Assembly (NCBI RefSeq): GCF_900583165.1
Contig: NZ_UTKY01000010.1
Location: 124,001 to 188,000, forward strand
From: Pseudomonas viridiflava
GTDB lineage: Bacteria; Pseudomonadota; Gammaproteobacteria; Pseudomonadales; Pseudomonadaceae
DNA length: 64,000 nt
Direction of reading: 5' to 3'
A model generated the notes under the pieces. The model had not been told where the DNA came from. It saw nothing but the letters and a program-made list of their open reading frames with translations, and ran no database searches. Of this stretch, positions 25,884-34,030 are shown in pieces. A program made the translations under genes and the position numbers. Positions within the stretch are counted from its first letter, which is position 1; every line of letters starts with the position of its first letter.

Positions 25884-26873
25884 ATGCAAAGCAGCAGCAA
25901 CCTATTTCCCGTCGCCCTGATCAGTGCTGAACGTCGAGGCGACCTGAGTGAAGACGTGTACCGCCTCAAGCCCGGTAACAGCCCCGACGGTACTGTCGAG
26001 TTGGCGGTTACCCGCTTGGGCCTGGCCGATGCTCCGCAAAACCGCGGCATTGCGGTCATTTTGTTGCATGGCAGTTTTTCCAATCGACGCTTTTGGTACT
26101 CGCCCAAAGGCATCGGCCTGGGCGCCTATCTCGCGCGCCAGGGTTTCGATGTGTGGATTCCTGAAATGCGCGGCCATGGCCTCTCCAAGCGCAATCATGA
26201 TTACGCCAAAAATCGGGTTGCCGATTATGCCCGCTACGATTTACCGGCCATCGGCGCGTTTGTGCGCGAGCAAAGTGCGCAGATTCCCCACTGGATCGGC
26301 CACTCACTGGGCGGTATCAGCTTGGCCGCAGCCCTCGGCGGGCGCTCTCTGGGAGCGCCGGCAGTGGCGTCAGTGGCGCTGTTTGGCTGTCAGGTCAGCC
26401 GTACCCACTGGCCGTTGAAACTGCCGCCGGTGGAGTGGACGAGCCGCTTGCTGTTGAAACGTTTTGGCGAGGTTTCTGGTTCGCGCCTCAAGCGCGGCCC
26501 GGAAGACGAACCGGCCGGCGTGTTAATTGAAGCCATGCGTTGGAATGGCCTGTTTGGACGTTTTGGCGAGGGTAAGAACGATTGGTGGAAAGGTTTGGCT
26601 GAGGTCGATGTCCCATTGCTGGCAGTGAGTGCAGCCGGTGATCATCAAGATCCGGACTGGGCCTGTCGTAAGCTCTTCGAGCAAGTTGGCTCGGAACATC
26701 GCCAGTACTTGTGCCTGGGGCGTCAGCAAGGCTTCAGTAGCGATTTCGGGCATGTAGAAATGCTGGTGAGCAAAGCTGCCCAGGCAGAGGTATGGCCGTT
26801 GGTGGAGCGATGGCTGAAAAATCCGCTGACGCCTGTGTTCGACACACCGGCCACAACGTTGGCTACGGTATGA
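25884..26873 (+). CDS. Alpha/beta hydrolase
   Basis: A 329-residue serine hydrolase. The oxyanion/first-strand motif [19 protein letters not shown], the nucleophile elbow [15 protein letters not shown] (Ser in GHSLGG), the Asp region [12 protein letters not shown] and the His in DFGHVEML make up a complete catalytic triad. The substrate is unknown. The start at 25884 is just after the ppsA terminator; a frame open from 25869 adds five residues with no better ribosome-binding site. No operon partner is apparent, and rraA begins 187 bp downstream. Confidence 0.85.
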   Translation: MQSSSNLFPVALISAERRGDLSEDVYRLKPGNSPDGTVELAVTRLGLADAPQNRGIAVILLHGSFSNRRFWYSPKGIGLGAYLARQGFDVWIPEMRGHGLSKRNHDYAKNRVADYARYDLPAIGAFVREQSAQIPHWIGHSLGGISLAAALGGRSLGAPAVASVALFGCQVSRTHWPLKLPPVEWTSRLLLKRFGEVSGSRLKRGPEDEPAGVLIEAMRWNGLFGRFGEGKNDWWKGLAEVDVPLLAVSAAGDHQDPDWACRKLFEQVGSEHRQYLCLGRQQGFSSDFGHVEMLVSKAAQAEVWPLVERWLKNPLTPVFDTPATTLATV

Positions 26874-27060
26874 CGCAGGGCTCTGCCATGGGCGTTTCGC
26901 TCCTGGCAGGTTGCGGCTAAGATATGACGCGCTAAACGCTTCTGGTCATATTCAGTCGCGCGGTCGCTATTGCGTTAGGGCTAAGCGAGTGGGATCTTGC
27001 CTACCTGCTTTTACCGGTACTTCCTTGAAAGACACCTCTTTGAACGAAAGGAATTTTTCG

Positions 27061-27552
27061 ATGAACCATTACGTGACCCCCGACCTGTGCGACGCCTACC
27101 CGGACCTGGTTCAGGTGCTCGAACCGATGTTCAGCAACTTTGGTGGCCGAGACTCCTTTGGCGGTGAGATTGTCACCATCAAGTGCTTCGAGGATAACTC
27201 GCTGGTCAAGGAGCAAGCCGATCAGCCAGGCGCGGGCAAGGTGCTGGTGGTCGACGGTGGTGGTTCCCTGCGCCGCGCGCTGCTGGGCGACATGATCGCC
27301 GAGAAAGCCGTGAAAAACGGCTGGGAAGGGCTGGTGATCTACGGCTGCATCCGTGATGTCGACGTTATTGCCCAGATCGATCTCGGGGTACAGGCCCTGG
27401 CCAGTCACCCGATGAAGACCGACAAGCGCGGCATCGGCGACCTTAACGTGGTGGTGACTTTCGCGGGCGTTACCTTCCGCCCCGGCGATTACATCTACGC
27501 CGACAACAACGGCGTGATTATCTCGCCCAGCCCGCTGAAAATGCCTGAATAA
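27061..27552 (+). CDS. rraA: Regulator of RNase E activity A
   Basis: A 163-residue RraA-fold protein that binds RNase E and restrains its activity. Conserved stretches are [41 protein letters not shown] and the C-terminal [20 protein letters not shown]. The G-x-R-D motif in YGCIRD also marks the related hydroxymethylglutarate aldolases, but the length and overall pattern fit RraA. The ATG at 27061 has AAAGGAA before it. The frame is open 150 bases further upstream without any support. Confidence 0.92.
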   Translation: MNHYVTPDLCDAYPDLVQVLEPMFSNFGGRDSFGGEIVTIKCFEDNSLVKEQADQPGAGKVLVVDGGGSLRRALLGDMIAEKAVKNGWEGLVIYGCIRDVDVIAQIDLGVQALASHPMKTDKRGIGDLNVVVTFAGVTFRPGDYIYADNNGVIISPSPLKMPE

Positions 27553-27578
27553 AACCGTAATAATCGACAGGGGTGAGG

Positions 27579-28574
27579 ATGTTCGAGGAAGAAAACGCGC
27601 AATGGGGGCTGGTGCATGCCCTGGTGCTGGACGGTAAAGGCGGTGCGCGTTCGATTGCCCGGACTGAGCTCGACGACTTGCAACTGCAGCCCCAGGAAAG
27701 CCTGTGGCTGCATTGGGATCGCAGCCATCCGCAAACCCAGACCTGGTTGCGCAAATCCAGTGGCTTGAGCGAGTTCGCGTGTGACCTGCTTCTGGAAGAA
27801 AACACCCGCCCACGCCTGTTGCCGTTGCCGGACTCGGAGCTGCTGCTGTTTCTGCGAGGCATCAATCTCAATCCAGGCGCCGAGCCGGAAGACATGGTGT
27901 CGGTGCGTATCTTTGCCGCCGCCAGCCGCGTGATCTCACTGCGTTTGCGCCCGCTGCGTGCCACCGATGAGCTGCTGGTGCAGTTGGCGGATGGCAAAGG
28001 TCCTAAAACCGCGTCAGAACTTATCCTTTATATGGCGCAGTACCTGACCAATAAAGTGCAGGATCTGGTCACTGACCTGTCTGAAATCGTCGATACAGAG
28101 GAAGAAAAGCTCGATACCGACGAACGGTATACGCCGGAGCATGGCAGCGTCCTACAGATTCGTCGGCGAGCGGCCGGGCTTAAGCGATTCCTTGCGCCGC
28201 AACGGGATATTTTTGCCCAGCTCACGCGGATAAAATTGCCTTGGTTCTGCGACGACGATGCTGACTATTGGAATGAATTGAACAACAGCCTGACCCGCTA
28301 CCTGGAAGAGCTCGAATTGACCCGGGAGCGCGTGGGGCTTGTGCTTGAGGCCGAGGACCGGCGTTTGAGCGTACGTATGAATCGCACGATGTACCGGTTC
28401 GGGATCATCACCGGGATCTTCCTGCCGATGAGCTTTCTTACCGGCTTGTTGGGTATCAATGTGGGCGGCATTCCGTTCTCCGCCAGCCCTTACGGATTCG
28501 TGATTGCCTGCCTGTTGATGGTCTCGGTAGCACTGGGGCAATGGTGGCTGTTTCGTCGATTACGCTGGGTTTGA
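27579..28574 (+). CDS. ZntB/CorA-family metal transporter
   Basis: A 331-residue protein with a large cytoplasmic N-terminal domain and two C-terminal transmembrane helices. The signature between them is LTGLLGINVGGIPF, the GIN form that replaces CorA's GMN in ZntB-like transporters. These form pentamers and move Zn2+ or other divalent ions. AGGGGTGAGG lies just before the ATG at 27579; a GTG two codons earlier is possible. It lies 26 bp after rraA and ahead of the crfX-cmpX-sigX-oprF group, so it may be read with rraA. Confidence 0.88.
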   Translation: MFEEENAQWGLVHALVLDGKGGARSIARTELDDLQLQPQESLWLHWDRSHPQTQTWLRKSSGLSEFACDLLLEENTRPRLLPLPDSELLLFLRGINLNPGAEPEDMVSVRIFAAASRVISLRLRPLRATDELLVQLADGKGPKTASELILYMAQYLTNKVQDLVTDLSEIVDTEEEKLDTDERYTPEHGSVLQIRRRAAGLKRFLAPQRDIFAQLTRIKLPWFCDDDADYWNELNNSLTRYLEELELTRERVGLVLEAEDRRLSVRMNRTMYRFGIITGIFLPMSFLTGLLGINVGGIPFSASPYGFVIACLLMVSVALGQWWLFRRLRWV

Positions 28575-28660
28575 GCTGAATAAGAGCTGAACGTAGGAAG
28601 GGGCCCATGTGACCCCAAGAATTTAACCCTCGTCTTTTAAAACACTTGCGAGAGGTCTTT

Positions 28661-28906
28661 ATGCACGATCCGTTCGAACAGTCTTTGCGTGACATGCTCA
28701 ATGCTTCGCCGTCCAACCGGGATGACGATGCTTGCCTGGGCCGCGTGTTGAAAACCGCCAACCGTCAGGTAGGGGCGGGCGATTTGTTCGGTCTGCTCGG
28801 GCGTTGGGTGCCGGCATTGATGATGGCCCTGAACAACGGTTCGGCCCATGTATCACCGGTTTCCCGTCGTAAACCTCTTGCTCGCACTGCTGATAAGGCT
28901 GATTGA
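28661..28906 (+). CDS. crfX: CrfX family small protein
   Basis: A protein of 81 residues with no recognised domain, identified mainly by place: it is the small gene directly before cmpX and sigX, where Pseudomonas carries crfX (also written cfrX). It begins MHDPFEQSLRDMLNASPSNR, has a hydrophobic middle (DLFGLLGRWVPALMMALN), and ends in a basic tail. AGAGG lies 5 bases before the ATG. Its stop is 2 bp from the cmpX start, so the two are co-translated. Its function is not established beyond a link to SigX and the cell envelope. Confidence 0.8.
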   Translation: MHDPFEQSLRDMLNASPSNRDDDACLGRVLKTANRQVGAGDLFGLLGRWVPALMMALNNGSAHVSPVSRRKPLARTADKAD

Positions 28907-28908
28907 AT

Positions 28909-29733
28909 ATGGAACTTGATCTCTGGACCCAGAGCCTGGTCACCGCGATGACCGCATTGTGGACCAAGGTGGCGAACTTCATTCCCAACCTGTTTGGTGC
29001 TCTGGTACTGGTGCTGCTGGGCTTTGTGGTCGCCAAGCTGCTCGATACGCTGTTGTCCAAATTACTCGCCAAGCTAGGCCTCGATCGCTTGATGGCAGGC
29101 ACCGGCCTGACCAAGCTGTTGGGGCGTGCCGGCCTGCAAGTGCCGATCTCCACCTTGATCGGCAAGATTGTTTATTGGTTTGTTTTGCTGATTTTTCTGG
29201 TTTCTGCGGCTCAATCCCTTGGACTTGAGCGAGTTTCAGCTACGCTCGACATGCTGGCACTGTATTTGCCGAAAGTATTTGGTGGCGCGCTGGTCCTGCT
29301 GGTAGGTGTTTTGCTGGCGCAACTGGCCAATGGGCTGGTGCGCGGTGCCGCTGAAGGCGTGGGGTTGGACTATGCCGCTGGCCTGGGGCGAATCGCACAG
29401 GGTCTGGTCATCATCATCAGTATTTCGGTCGCGATCAGCCAGTTGGAGGTCAAGACTGACCTGCTCAACCACGTGATTGTGATTGTTTTGATTACCGTTG
29501 GTCTGGCCGTTGCGCTGGCCATGGGGTTGGGAAGCCGGGAAATTGCCGGTCAGATTCTTGCGGGAATCTATGTGCGTGAGCTGTATCAGGTTGGGCAACA
29601 GGTGCGTGTAGGCGAGGTCGAAGGGCAAATCGAGGAGATCGGCACTGTCAAGACGACCGTGCTGACCGATGACGGCGACCTGGTGTCGTTGTCCAATCGG
29701 ATTCTCCTGGAGCAGCAGGTCAGTAGCCGCTAA
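28909..29733 (+). CDS. cmpX: Small-conductance mechanosensitive channel-like protein CmpX
   Basis: A 274-residue inner-membrane protein of the MscS-related TM_helix family. Hydrophobic helices are seen near residues 24-46, 83-103, 120-140, 160-178 and 186-208, followed by an MscS-like beta segment (GIYVRELYQVGQQVRVGEVEG) ending VSLSNRILLEQQ. In Pseudomonas CmpX influences SigX activity and membrane homeostasis. It is 2 bp after crfX and 87 bp before sigX. The ATG at 28909 is taken; the TTG at 28903 would overlap the crfX stop. Confidence 0.92.
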   Translation: MELDLWTQSLVTAMTALWTKVANFIPNLFGALVLVLLGFVVAKLLDTLLSKLLAKLGLDRLMAGTGLTKLLGRAGLQVPISTLIGKIVYWFVLLIFLVSAAQSLGLERVSATLDMLALYLPKVFGGALVLLVGVLLAQLANGLVRGAAEGVGLDYAAGLGRIAQGLVIIISISVAISQLEVKTDLLNHVIVIVLITVGLAVALAMGLGSREIAGQILAGIYVRELYQVGQQVRVGEVEGQIEEIGTVKTTVLTDDGDLVSLSNRILLEQQVSSR

Positions 29734-29820
29734 TCCGGCAAACCCTGCTAATGTACGCCGCCGCAAACCCGGCTGATCGGGCTGTGGCGGACATTGACCT
29801 GACTGTCGGCACGACTTGTT

Positions 29821-30411
29821 TTGAATAAAGCCCAAACGCTGTCCACGCGCTATGACCCCCGTGAGCTCTCTGATGAGGAGTTGGTCGCGCGCTCGCACAC
29901 GGAGCTGTTTCACGTAACACGCGCGTACGAAGAATTGATGCGCAGATATCAACGCACTCTGTTCAACGTTTGTTCAAGGTATTTAGGGAACGATAGAGAT
30001 GCGGATGATGTCTGTCAGGAAGTGATGCTTAAGGTGTTGTATGGCCTGAAGAACTTCGAGGGTAAATCGAAGTTCAAGACCTGGCTCTACAGCATCACGT
30101 ACAACGAATGCATCACGCAGTATCGTAAGGAACGGCGAAAGCGTCGCTTGATGGACGCCTTGAGTCTGGACCCCCTTGAGGAAGCGTCTGAAGAAAAGAC
30201 GCCAGCACCCGAGGAGAAGGGCGGACTCGATCGCTGGTTGGTGTATGTGAACCCGATTGACCGGGAAATTTTGGTGCTGCGATTTGTCGCAGAGCTCGAA
30301 TTCCAGGAAATCGCTGACATCATGCACATGGGTTTGAGTGCTACAAAAATGCGTTACAAACGTGCTCTAGATAAATTACGTGAGAAATTTGCGGGCGAGA
30401 CTGAAACTTAG
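29821..30411 (+). CDS. sigX: ECF sigma factor SigX
   Basis: A 196-residue extracytoplasmic-function sigma factor that directs transcription of oprF and genes for membrane lipid and envelope functions. Region 2 is clear (YQRTLFNVCSRYLGNDRDAD, then FKTWLYSITYNECITQYRKE) and region 4 lies at about 140-190 (DREILVLRFVAELEFQEIAD, then GLSATKMRYKRALDKLREKF). It starts at a TTG (MNKAQTLSTRYD); no ATG is available that keeps the conserved N-terminus. No anti-sigma gene is adjacent; CmpX upstream is the nearest candidate partner. OprF follows after about 107 bp that must contain its promoters. Confidence 0.96.
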   Translation: MNKAQTLSTRYDPRELSDEELVARSHTELFHVTRAYEELMRRYQRTLFNVCSRYLGNDRDADDVCQEVMLKVLYGLKNFEGKSKFKTWLYSITYNECITQYRKERRKRRLMDALSLDPLEEASEEKTPAPEEKGGLDRWLVYVNPIDREILVLRFVAELEFQEIADIMHMGLSATKMRYKRALDKLREKFAGETET

Positions 30412-30518
30412 TGCGTGGCAAATATCTCTTACGTGTAGGCAAGTTCTGTTAGACTTGTCGCCGAGTTGTCCCCCGGTTTGTGGGACTGCTTTACAATCAC
30501 CAGATGGGGATTTAACGG

Positions 30519-31499
30519 ATGAAACTGAAAAACACCTTGGGCTTGGCCATTGGTTCTCTTATTGCCGCTACTTCTTTCGGCGTTCTGGCACAAGGCCAAG
30601 GCGCAGTTGAAGGCGAGCTGTTCTACAAGAAGCAGTACAACGATAGCGTCAAGCACATCGAAGACGGCTTCAATCCTGGCGCTCGCATCGGTTACTTCCT
30701 GACCGACGACCTGTCCTTGAACCTGTCCTACGACAAAACCAACCACACCCGTTCGAACGACGGTACTGGTAACCAGAAGATCAAAGGCGATACCGGCAGC
30801 CTGGTTGCCCAGTATCACTTCGGTCAAGCTGGCGTAGACAGCCTGCGTCCGTACGTAGAAGGCGGTTTCGGCCACCAGAGCCGTACCAACGTTCAAGCTG
30901 ACGGCCACAGCGGTCGCGACCAGACCACTTTCGCTACCGTTGGTACTGGCGTGAAGTACTACTTCACCAACAACCTGTACGCTCGTGCCGGTGTTGAAGC
31001 TGACTACGGTCTGGACAACGGCAAGTGGGATTACTCCGCACTGGTCGGCCTGGGTGTGAACTTCGGCGGCAACGCTGGCGCAGCTGCTCCAGCTCCTACC
31101 CCAGCACCAGCTCCAGAGCCAACTCCAGAGCCAGAAGCTCCAGTTGCTCAGGTTGTTCGTGTTGAGCTGGACGTTAAGTTCGACTTCGACAAGTCCGTTG
31201 TTAAGCCTAACAGCTACGGCGACGTGAAAAACCTGGCCGACTTCATGGCTCAGTACCCAGCTACCAACGTAGAAGTTGCTGGTCACACTGACTCCGTAGG
31301 TCCAGACGCTTACAACCAGAAGCTGTCCCAGCGTCGTGCTGACGCTGTTAAGCAAGTCCTGGTTAAAGACGGCGTTGCTCCTAGCCGTGTAACTGCAGTA
31401 GGTTACGGCGAATCCCGCCCAGTTGCTGACAACGCAACTGAAGCTGGTCGTGCTGTTAACCGTCGCGTAGAAGCGTCGGTTGAAGCTCAAGCTCAGTAA
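30519..31499 (+). CDS. oprF: Major outer membrane porin OprF
   Basis: A 326-residue OmpA-family protein. It has a signal peptide ending SFGVLA, an N-terminal eight-strand barrel (about 25-185), a proline/alanine hinge (APAPTPAPAPEPTPEPEAP, about 187-208) and a C-terminal OmpA peptidoglycan-binding domain (VEVAGHTDSVGPDAYNQKLS, then QRRADAVKQVL). The protein has no cysteine at all, unlike P. aeruginosa OprF with its disulfide-bearing linker. Codons are strongly biased to GCT, CCA and GTT forms, unlike neighbouring genes and as expected for very high expression. It follows sigX and precedes a strong terminator. Confidence 0.98.
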   Translation: MKLKNTLGLAIGSLIAATSFGVLAQGQGAVEGELFYKKQYNDSVKHIEDGFNPGARIGYFLTDDLSLNLSYDKTNHTRSNDGTGNQKIKGDTGSLVAQYHFGQAGVDSLRPYVEGGFGHQSRTNVQADGHSGRDQTTFATVGTGVKYYFTNNLYARAGVEADYGLDNGKWDYSALVGLGVNFGGNAGAAAPAPTPAPAPEPTPEPEAPVAQVVRVELDVKFDFDKSVVKPNSYGDVKNLADFMAQYPATNVEVAGHTDSVGPDAYNQKLSQRRADAVKQVLVKDGVAPSRVTAVGYGESRPVADNATEAGRAVNRRVEASVEAQAQ

Positions 31500-31517
31500 T
31501 TACTGAGTGTTAGAAAA

Positions 31518-31545
31518 AAGCCCGGCTTAGGCCGGGCTTTTTTTC
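31518..31545 (+). terminator. Intrinsic terminator of oprF
   Basis: AAGCCCGGC at 31518-31526 pairs with GCCGGGCTT at 31531-31539 around a TTAG loop, followed by a run of T. An A-run precedes it, so it could also act for cobA transcripts arriving from the other side. Confidence 0.9.
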
Positions 31546-31559
31546 GCCTGCGATTTGTC

Positions 31560-32303
31560 TCAGGCGCTGGCGGCTTGAGCGAGGCACGCCACCTGCCCTG
31601 GGGCGGCAACACGGCCGATGACCAGGATGGCCGGGCTCTTCAAGGCAAATGCCTGCGCATCTTCATACACACGCCATAGCTCGCTGCGGCATTCTCTTTG
31701 CTGAGGCAGCGATGCGTTCTCGATCATCGCCACCGGCATATCCGCCGCCATCCCGCCGTCCAGCAATTGCCGACGAATGTCGTCCAACTTCGCCACGCCC
31801 ATGTAAACCACCAAAGTCGTGCCGCCCTCCGCCAGGGCACGCCAGTTCAAACTGCTGCCGTCCTGAGTGTGCGCCGTCACCAGCGTTACGCCACGACTGA
31901 CTCCTCGCAGCGTTAATGGCACCGCGCAATTGGTCGCGCCTGCCAGGCCCGCCGTGATCCCGTTGACCAACTCCACCTCGATGCCGCGCTCGCGCAGCCA
32001 CATCGCCTCTTCACCACCCCGGCCAAAAATGCACGGGTCACCACCCTTGAGGCGTACCACGCATTTACCCTGGCGGGCGTATCGCAGCATCAGGCGATGA
32101 ATGAAGTCTTGGGGCGTCGATCGGCAGCCGCCGCGTTTACCTACCGTAATCACACGTGCATCGGTGCAATGTTCCAGCACCGCCGGGTTGACCAGATCAT
32201 CGATCAACACCACAGCAGCTTCGTGCAGAGCGCGTACAGCCTTGAGGGTCAACAGCTCGGGGTCACCGGGGCCTGCGCCCACCAGCCAGACTTTTGCGTT
32301 CAT
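31560..32303 (-). CDS. cobA: Uroporphyrinogen-III C-methyltransferase
   Basis: A 247-residue SAM-dependent enzyme making precorrin-2 for siroheme (and cobalamin). Motifs are VWLVGAGPGDPELLTLKAVR at the N-terminus, VITVGKRGG, VVRLKGGDPCIFGRGGEE and the GITAGLAGATNCAVPLT region. The frame is open to 32513, but GAGGA before the ATG at 32303 and the conserved MNAKVWLVGAGPG fix the start. Siroheme is the cofactor of nitrite and sulfite reductases, which fits its place beside the nitrate-assimilation genes. Confidence 0.95.
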   Translation of the reverse strand: MNAKVWLVGAGPGDPELLTLKAVRALHEAAVVLIDDLVNPAVLEHCTDARVITVGKRGGCRSTPQDFIHRLMLRYARQGKCVVRLKGGDPCIFGRGGEEAMWLRERGIEVELVNGITAGLAGATNCAVPLTLRGVSRGVTLVTAHTQDGSSLNWRALAEGGTTLVVYMGVAKLDDIRRQLLDGGMAADMPVAMIENASLPQQRECRSELWRVYEDAQAFALKSPAILVIGRVAAPGQVACLAQAASA

Positions 32304-32331
32304 GTGTTTATCCTCGTCCAGGGATGACGTC

Positions 32332-32376
32332 AGCTGTGAAAAAGTCAGCTGTGAAAAAGTTAGCTGTGAAAAAATA
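32332..32376. repeat. Three tandem 15-bp repeats at the kinase gene end
   Basis: AGCTGTGAAAAAGTC, AGCTGTGAAAAAGTT and AGCTGTGAAAAAATA follow one another exactly. On the minus strand each unit reads as Phe/Leu-Phe-His-Ser followed by a stop codon, so the last codons and stop of the kinase gene are present three times in the same frame. It lies between the kinase gene and the cobA start. Confidence 0.9.
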
Positions 32377-34030
32377 AGTACAGCAACACCAGATTGATCA
32401 GCATCGAAACCAGACCCAAGGTGCGCCAGACCTTCAAGGGTTCTCGCTCCAACAAGGGTTTGGGCCGGATGCTCAGTTCCTGCCGATCTGCCTGCTCCAG
32501 TACCAACAGCCATTCTTCGGCGGTTTCATAGCGTTGCGCTGGTGCCGCGGCGACCGCGCGTTCAAGGCTGAGGGGCAACCAATCCGGCAGGTCGGGGCGA
32601 TAACGGCTGGCGCTGACAGGCTGGGTAAACCGGGGCCGTTGGAAAGCCTCGATTTCACCGTAGGGGTAATGCCCAGTCAGCAGGTAATAGAGGGTGACGC
32701 CTACGCTGTATAAATCCTGTTGGGCCGTAGGATGCTCGCCGCTGAATGCCTCAGGGGCGATAAAGCTTGGAGTGCCAGGTAGTTCATGGGTGCGATCCTC
32801 CGAGAGCCCTGGGCAATAGGCCAAACCGAAATCCAGCACGCGCAGCTCACCATCGTCCCCCAGCAGCAGGTTTTCTGGCTTGATATCGCGGTGCAGGATC
32901 TGCCGTCGATGCAGCAGGCCTACGGCTCGCAGCAGCCGTTCTGCAATCGACTGCCATTGCGCTAGCGGCAGCGGGCCTTGACGCTTGTAAACATCGGCGA
33001 GGGTCTGGCCGGAATATTCGCGCATCACATAGTACAAATGCTGACGCCCGCTGGCGGCGTGGACTTCAGGAAACGCCCGCCCTGCAACACGCCGCAGAAA
33101 CCACTCTTCCGACAGTAAGGCCTGGCCGGCGGCATTGTCATCGTCACGGGTTAGCGGCAGGGTTTTCAGCAGCCAGGCTTGCTGTTGGGCATCGCGTACT
33201 CGATACAGCAATGACTGTCGGCTCTGCGCCAGCACGCGTTCTACCTGCCAGCCTTCAAACTGCTGGCCGGCCTTCAAGGCGGGCGGCAGTGGCCATTGTT
33301 GTAACTGCACCAGTGCATCGCCGAGGGTGGCCGCGCCCAGGGTATCGACACGTACCAGCAGAGCGCTGGCATTGTCTTGGCTACCCGCGAGGTGCGCCGC
33401 GCTCACTAGGGTGCTGACTGCCAGACTCAGGTCTGTTTGCTCCCGCAGGATCGCGCTGATGCTGTGATCTCCCAGGGTTGCCCACACACCATCGCTGAGC
33501 AGCAGAAAGCACTCACCGGGGCGCAATTGGCCGTCGAGAAAGTCCACGACCAGGTGTTGATCCAGCCCAAGGGCGCGCTTGAGCACATGCTGCATGCCCG
33601 GTTGCTCCCACACGTGATCGTCACTGATGCGTTGCAACTCGCCGTCCAGCCAGCGATAGGCCCGGCAATCGCCGACATGGGCCAACGTAAAGCGCTGGCC
33701 GCGAAACACCAGGGCGCTGAGGGTGGTGAGCAACGGTTGGCCTCCGCCATTGGCCTGCAGCCAGCGATTCTGCGCCAGCAACAAGCGCTCGAGGGCCTGG
33801 GCTACGCTCCAGGTTTGCGGTGTGGCGTAGTAGTCCAGCGCCAGGGCCTGCAACGTCGAGCGTGCCGCCAGCCCGCCGTCGGCGCATTGGCTGACGCCAT
33901 CAGCCATGGCGCACAGGTAACCTTTGCTCGCTGCCAGTTCGGCCACGGGGGTTACCACCCGCAGCGCGTCCTGGTTCTCTGCCCGTGGGCCGATGGCGCT
34001 GGCTTGGGCAACGCTCAGTTGCAGGCTCAT
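32360..34030 (-). CDS. Bifunctional PP2C phosphatase - Ser/Thr protein kinase, membrane-anchored
   Basis: A 556-residue protein joining opposite activities. An N-terminal PP2C phosphatase (about 1-235) has GPRAENQD, AMADGVSQ, HVGDCRAYRW and LLLSDGVWATLGD with metal-binding Asp residues. A Hanks-type kinase (about 265-520) has HRDIKPENLLL, DFGLAY and PGTPSFIAPEA. A single C-terminal helix (TLGLVSMLINLVLLYLFF) anchors it with only a few residues outside. The start at 34030 shares one base with the nitrate transporter stop (TGATG), so the two are co-translated. The substrate is unknown; the context suggests control of nitrate uptake or assimilation. Confidence 0.92.
   Translation of the reverse strand: MSLQLSVAQASAIGPRAENQDALRVVTPVAELAASKGYLCAMADGVSQCADGGLAARSTLQALALDYYATPQTWSVAQALERLLLAQNRWLQANGGGQPLLTTLSALVFRGQRFTLAHVGDCRAYRWLDGELQRISDDHVWEQPGMQHVLKRALGLDQHLVVDFLDGQLRPGECFLLLSDGVWATLGDHSISAILREQTDLSLAVSTLVSAAHLAGSQDNASALLVRVDTLGAATLGDALVQLQQWPLPPALKAGQQFEGWQVERVLAQSRQSLLYRVRDAQQQAWLLKTLPLTRDDDNAAGQALLSEEWFLRRVAGRAFPEVHAASGRQHLYYVMREYSGQTLADVYKRQGPLPLAQWQSIAERLLRAVGLLHRRQILHRDIKPENLLLGDDGELRVLDFGLAYCPGLSEDRTHELPGTPSFIAPEAFSGEHPTAQQDLYSVGVTLYYLLTGHYPYGEIEAFQRPRFTQPVSASRYRPDLPDWLPLSLERAVAAAPAQRYETAEEWLLVLEQADRQELSIRPKPLLEREPLKVWRTLGLVSMLINLVLLYLFFHS

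Noticed and set aside
23828..26113. 761-codon open frame antisense to ppsA
   Set aside because: Shadow of ppsA; no motif, and it runs through the ppsA terminator into the next gene.
32304..32513. 70-codon N-terminal extension of CobA with repeated FSQLT
   Set aside because: The repeat is the 15-bp tandem array read in the cobA frame; the true start has a ribosome-binding site at 32303.
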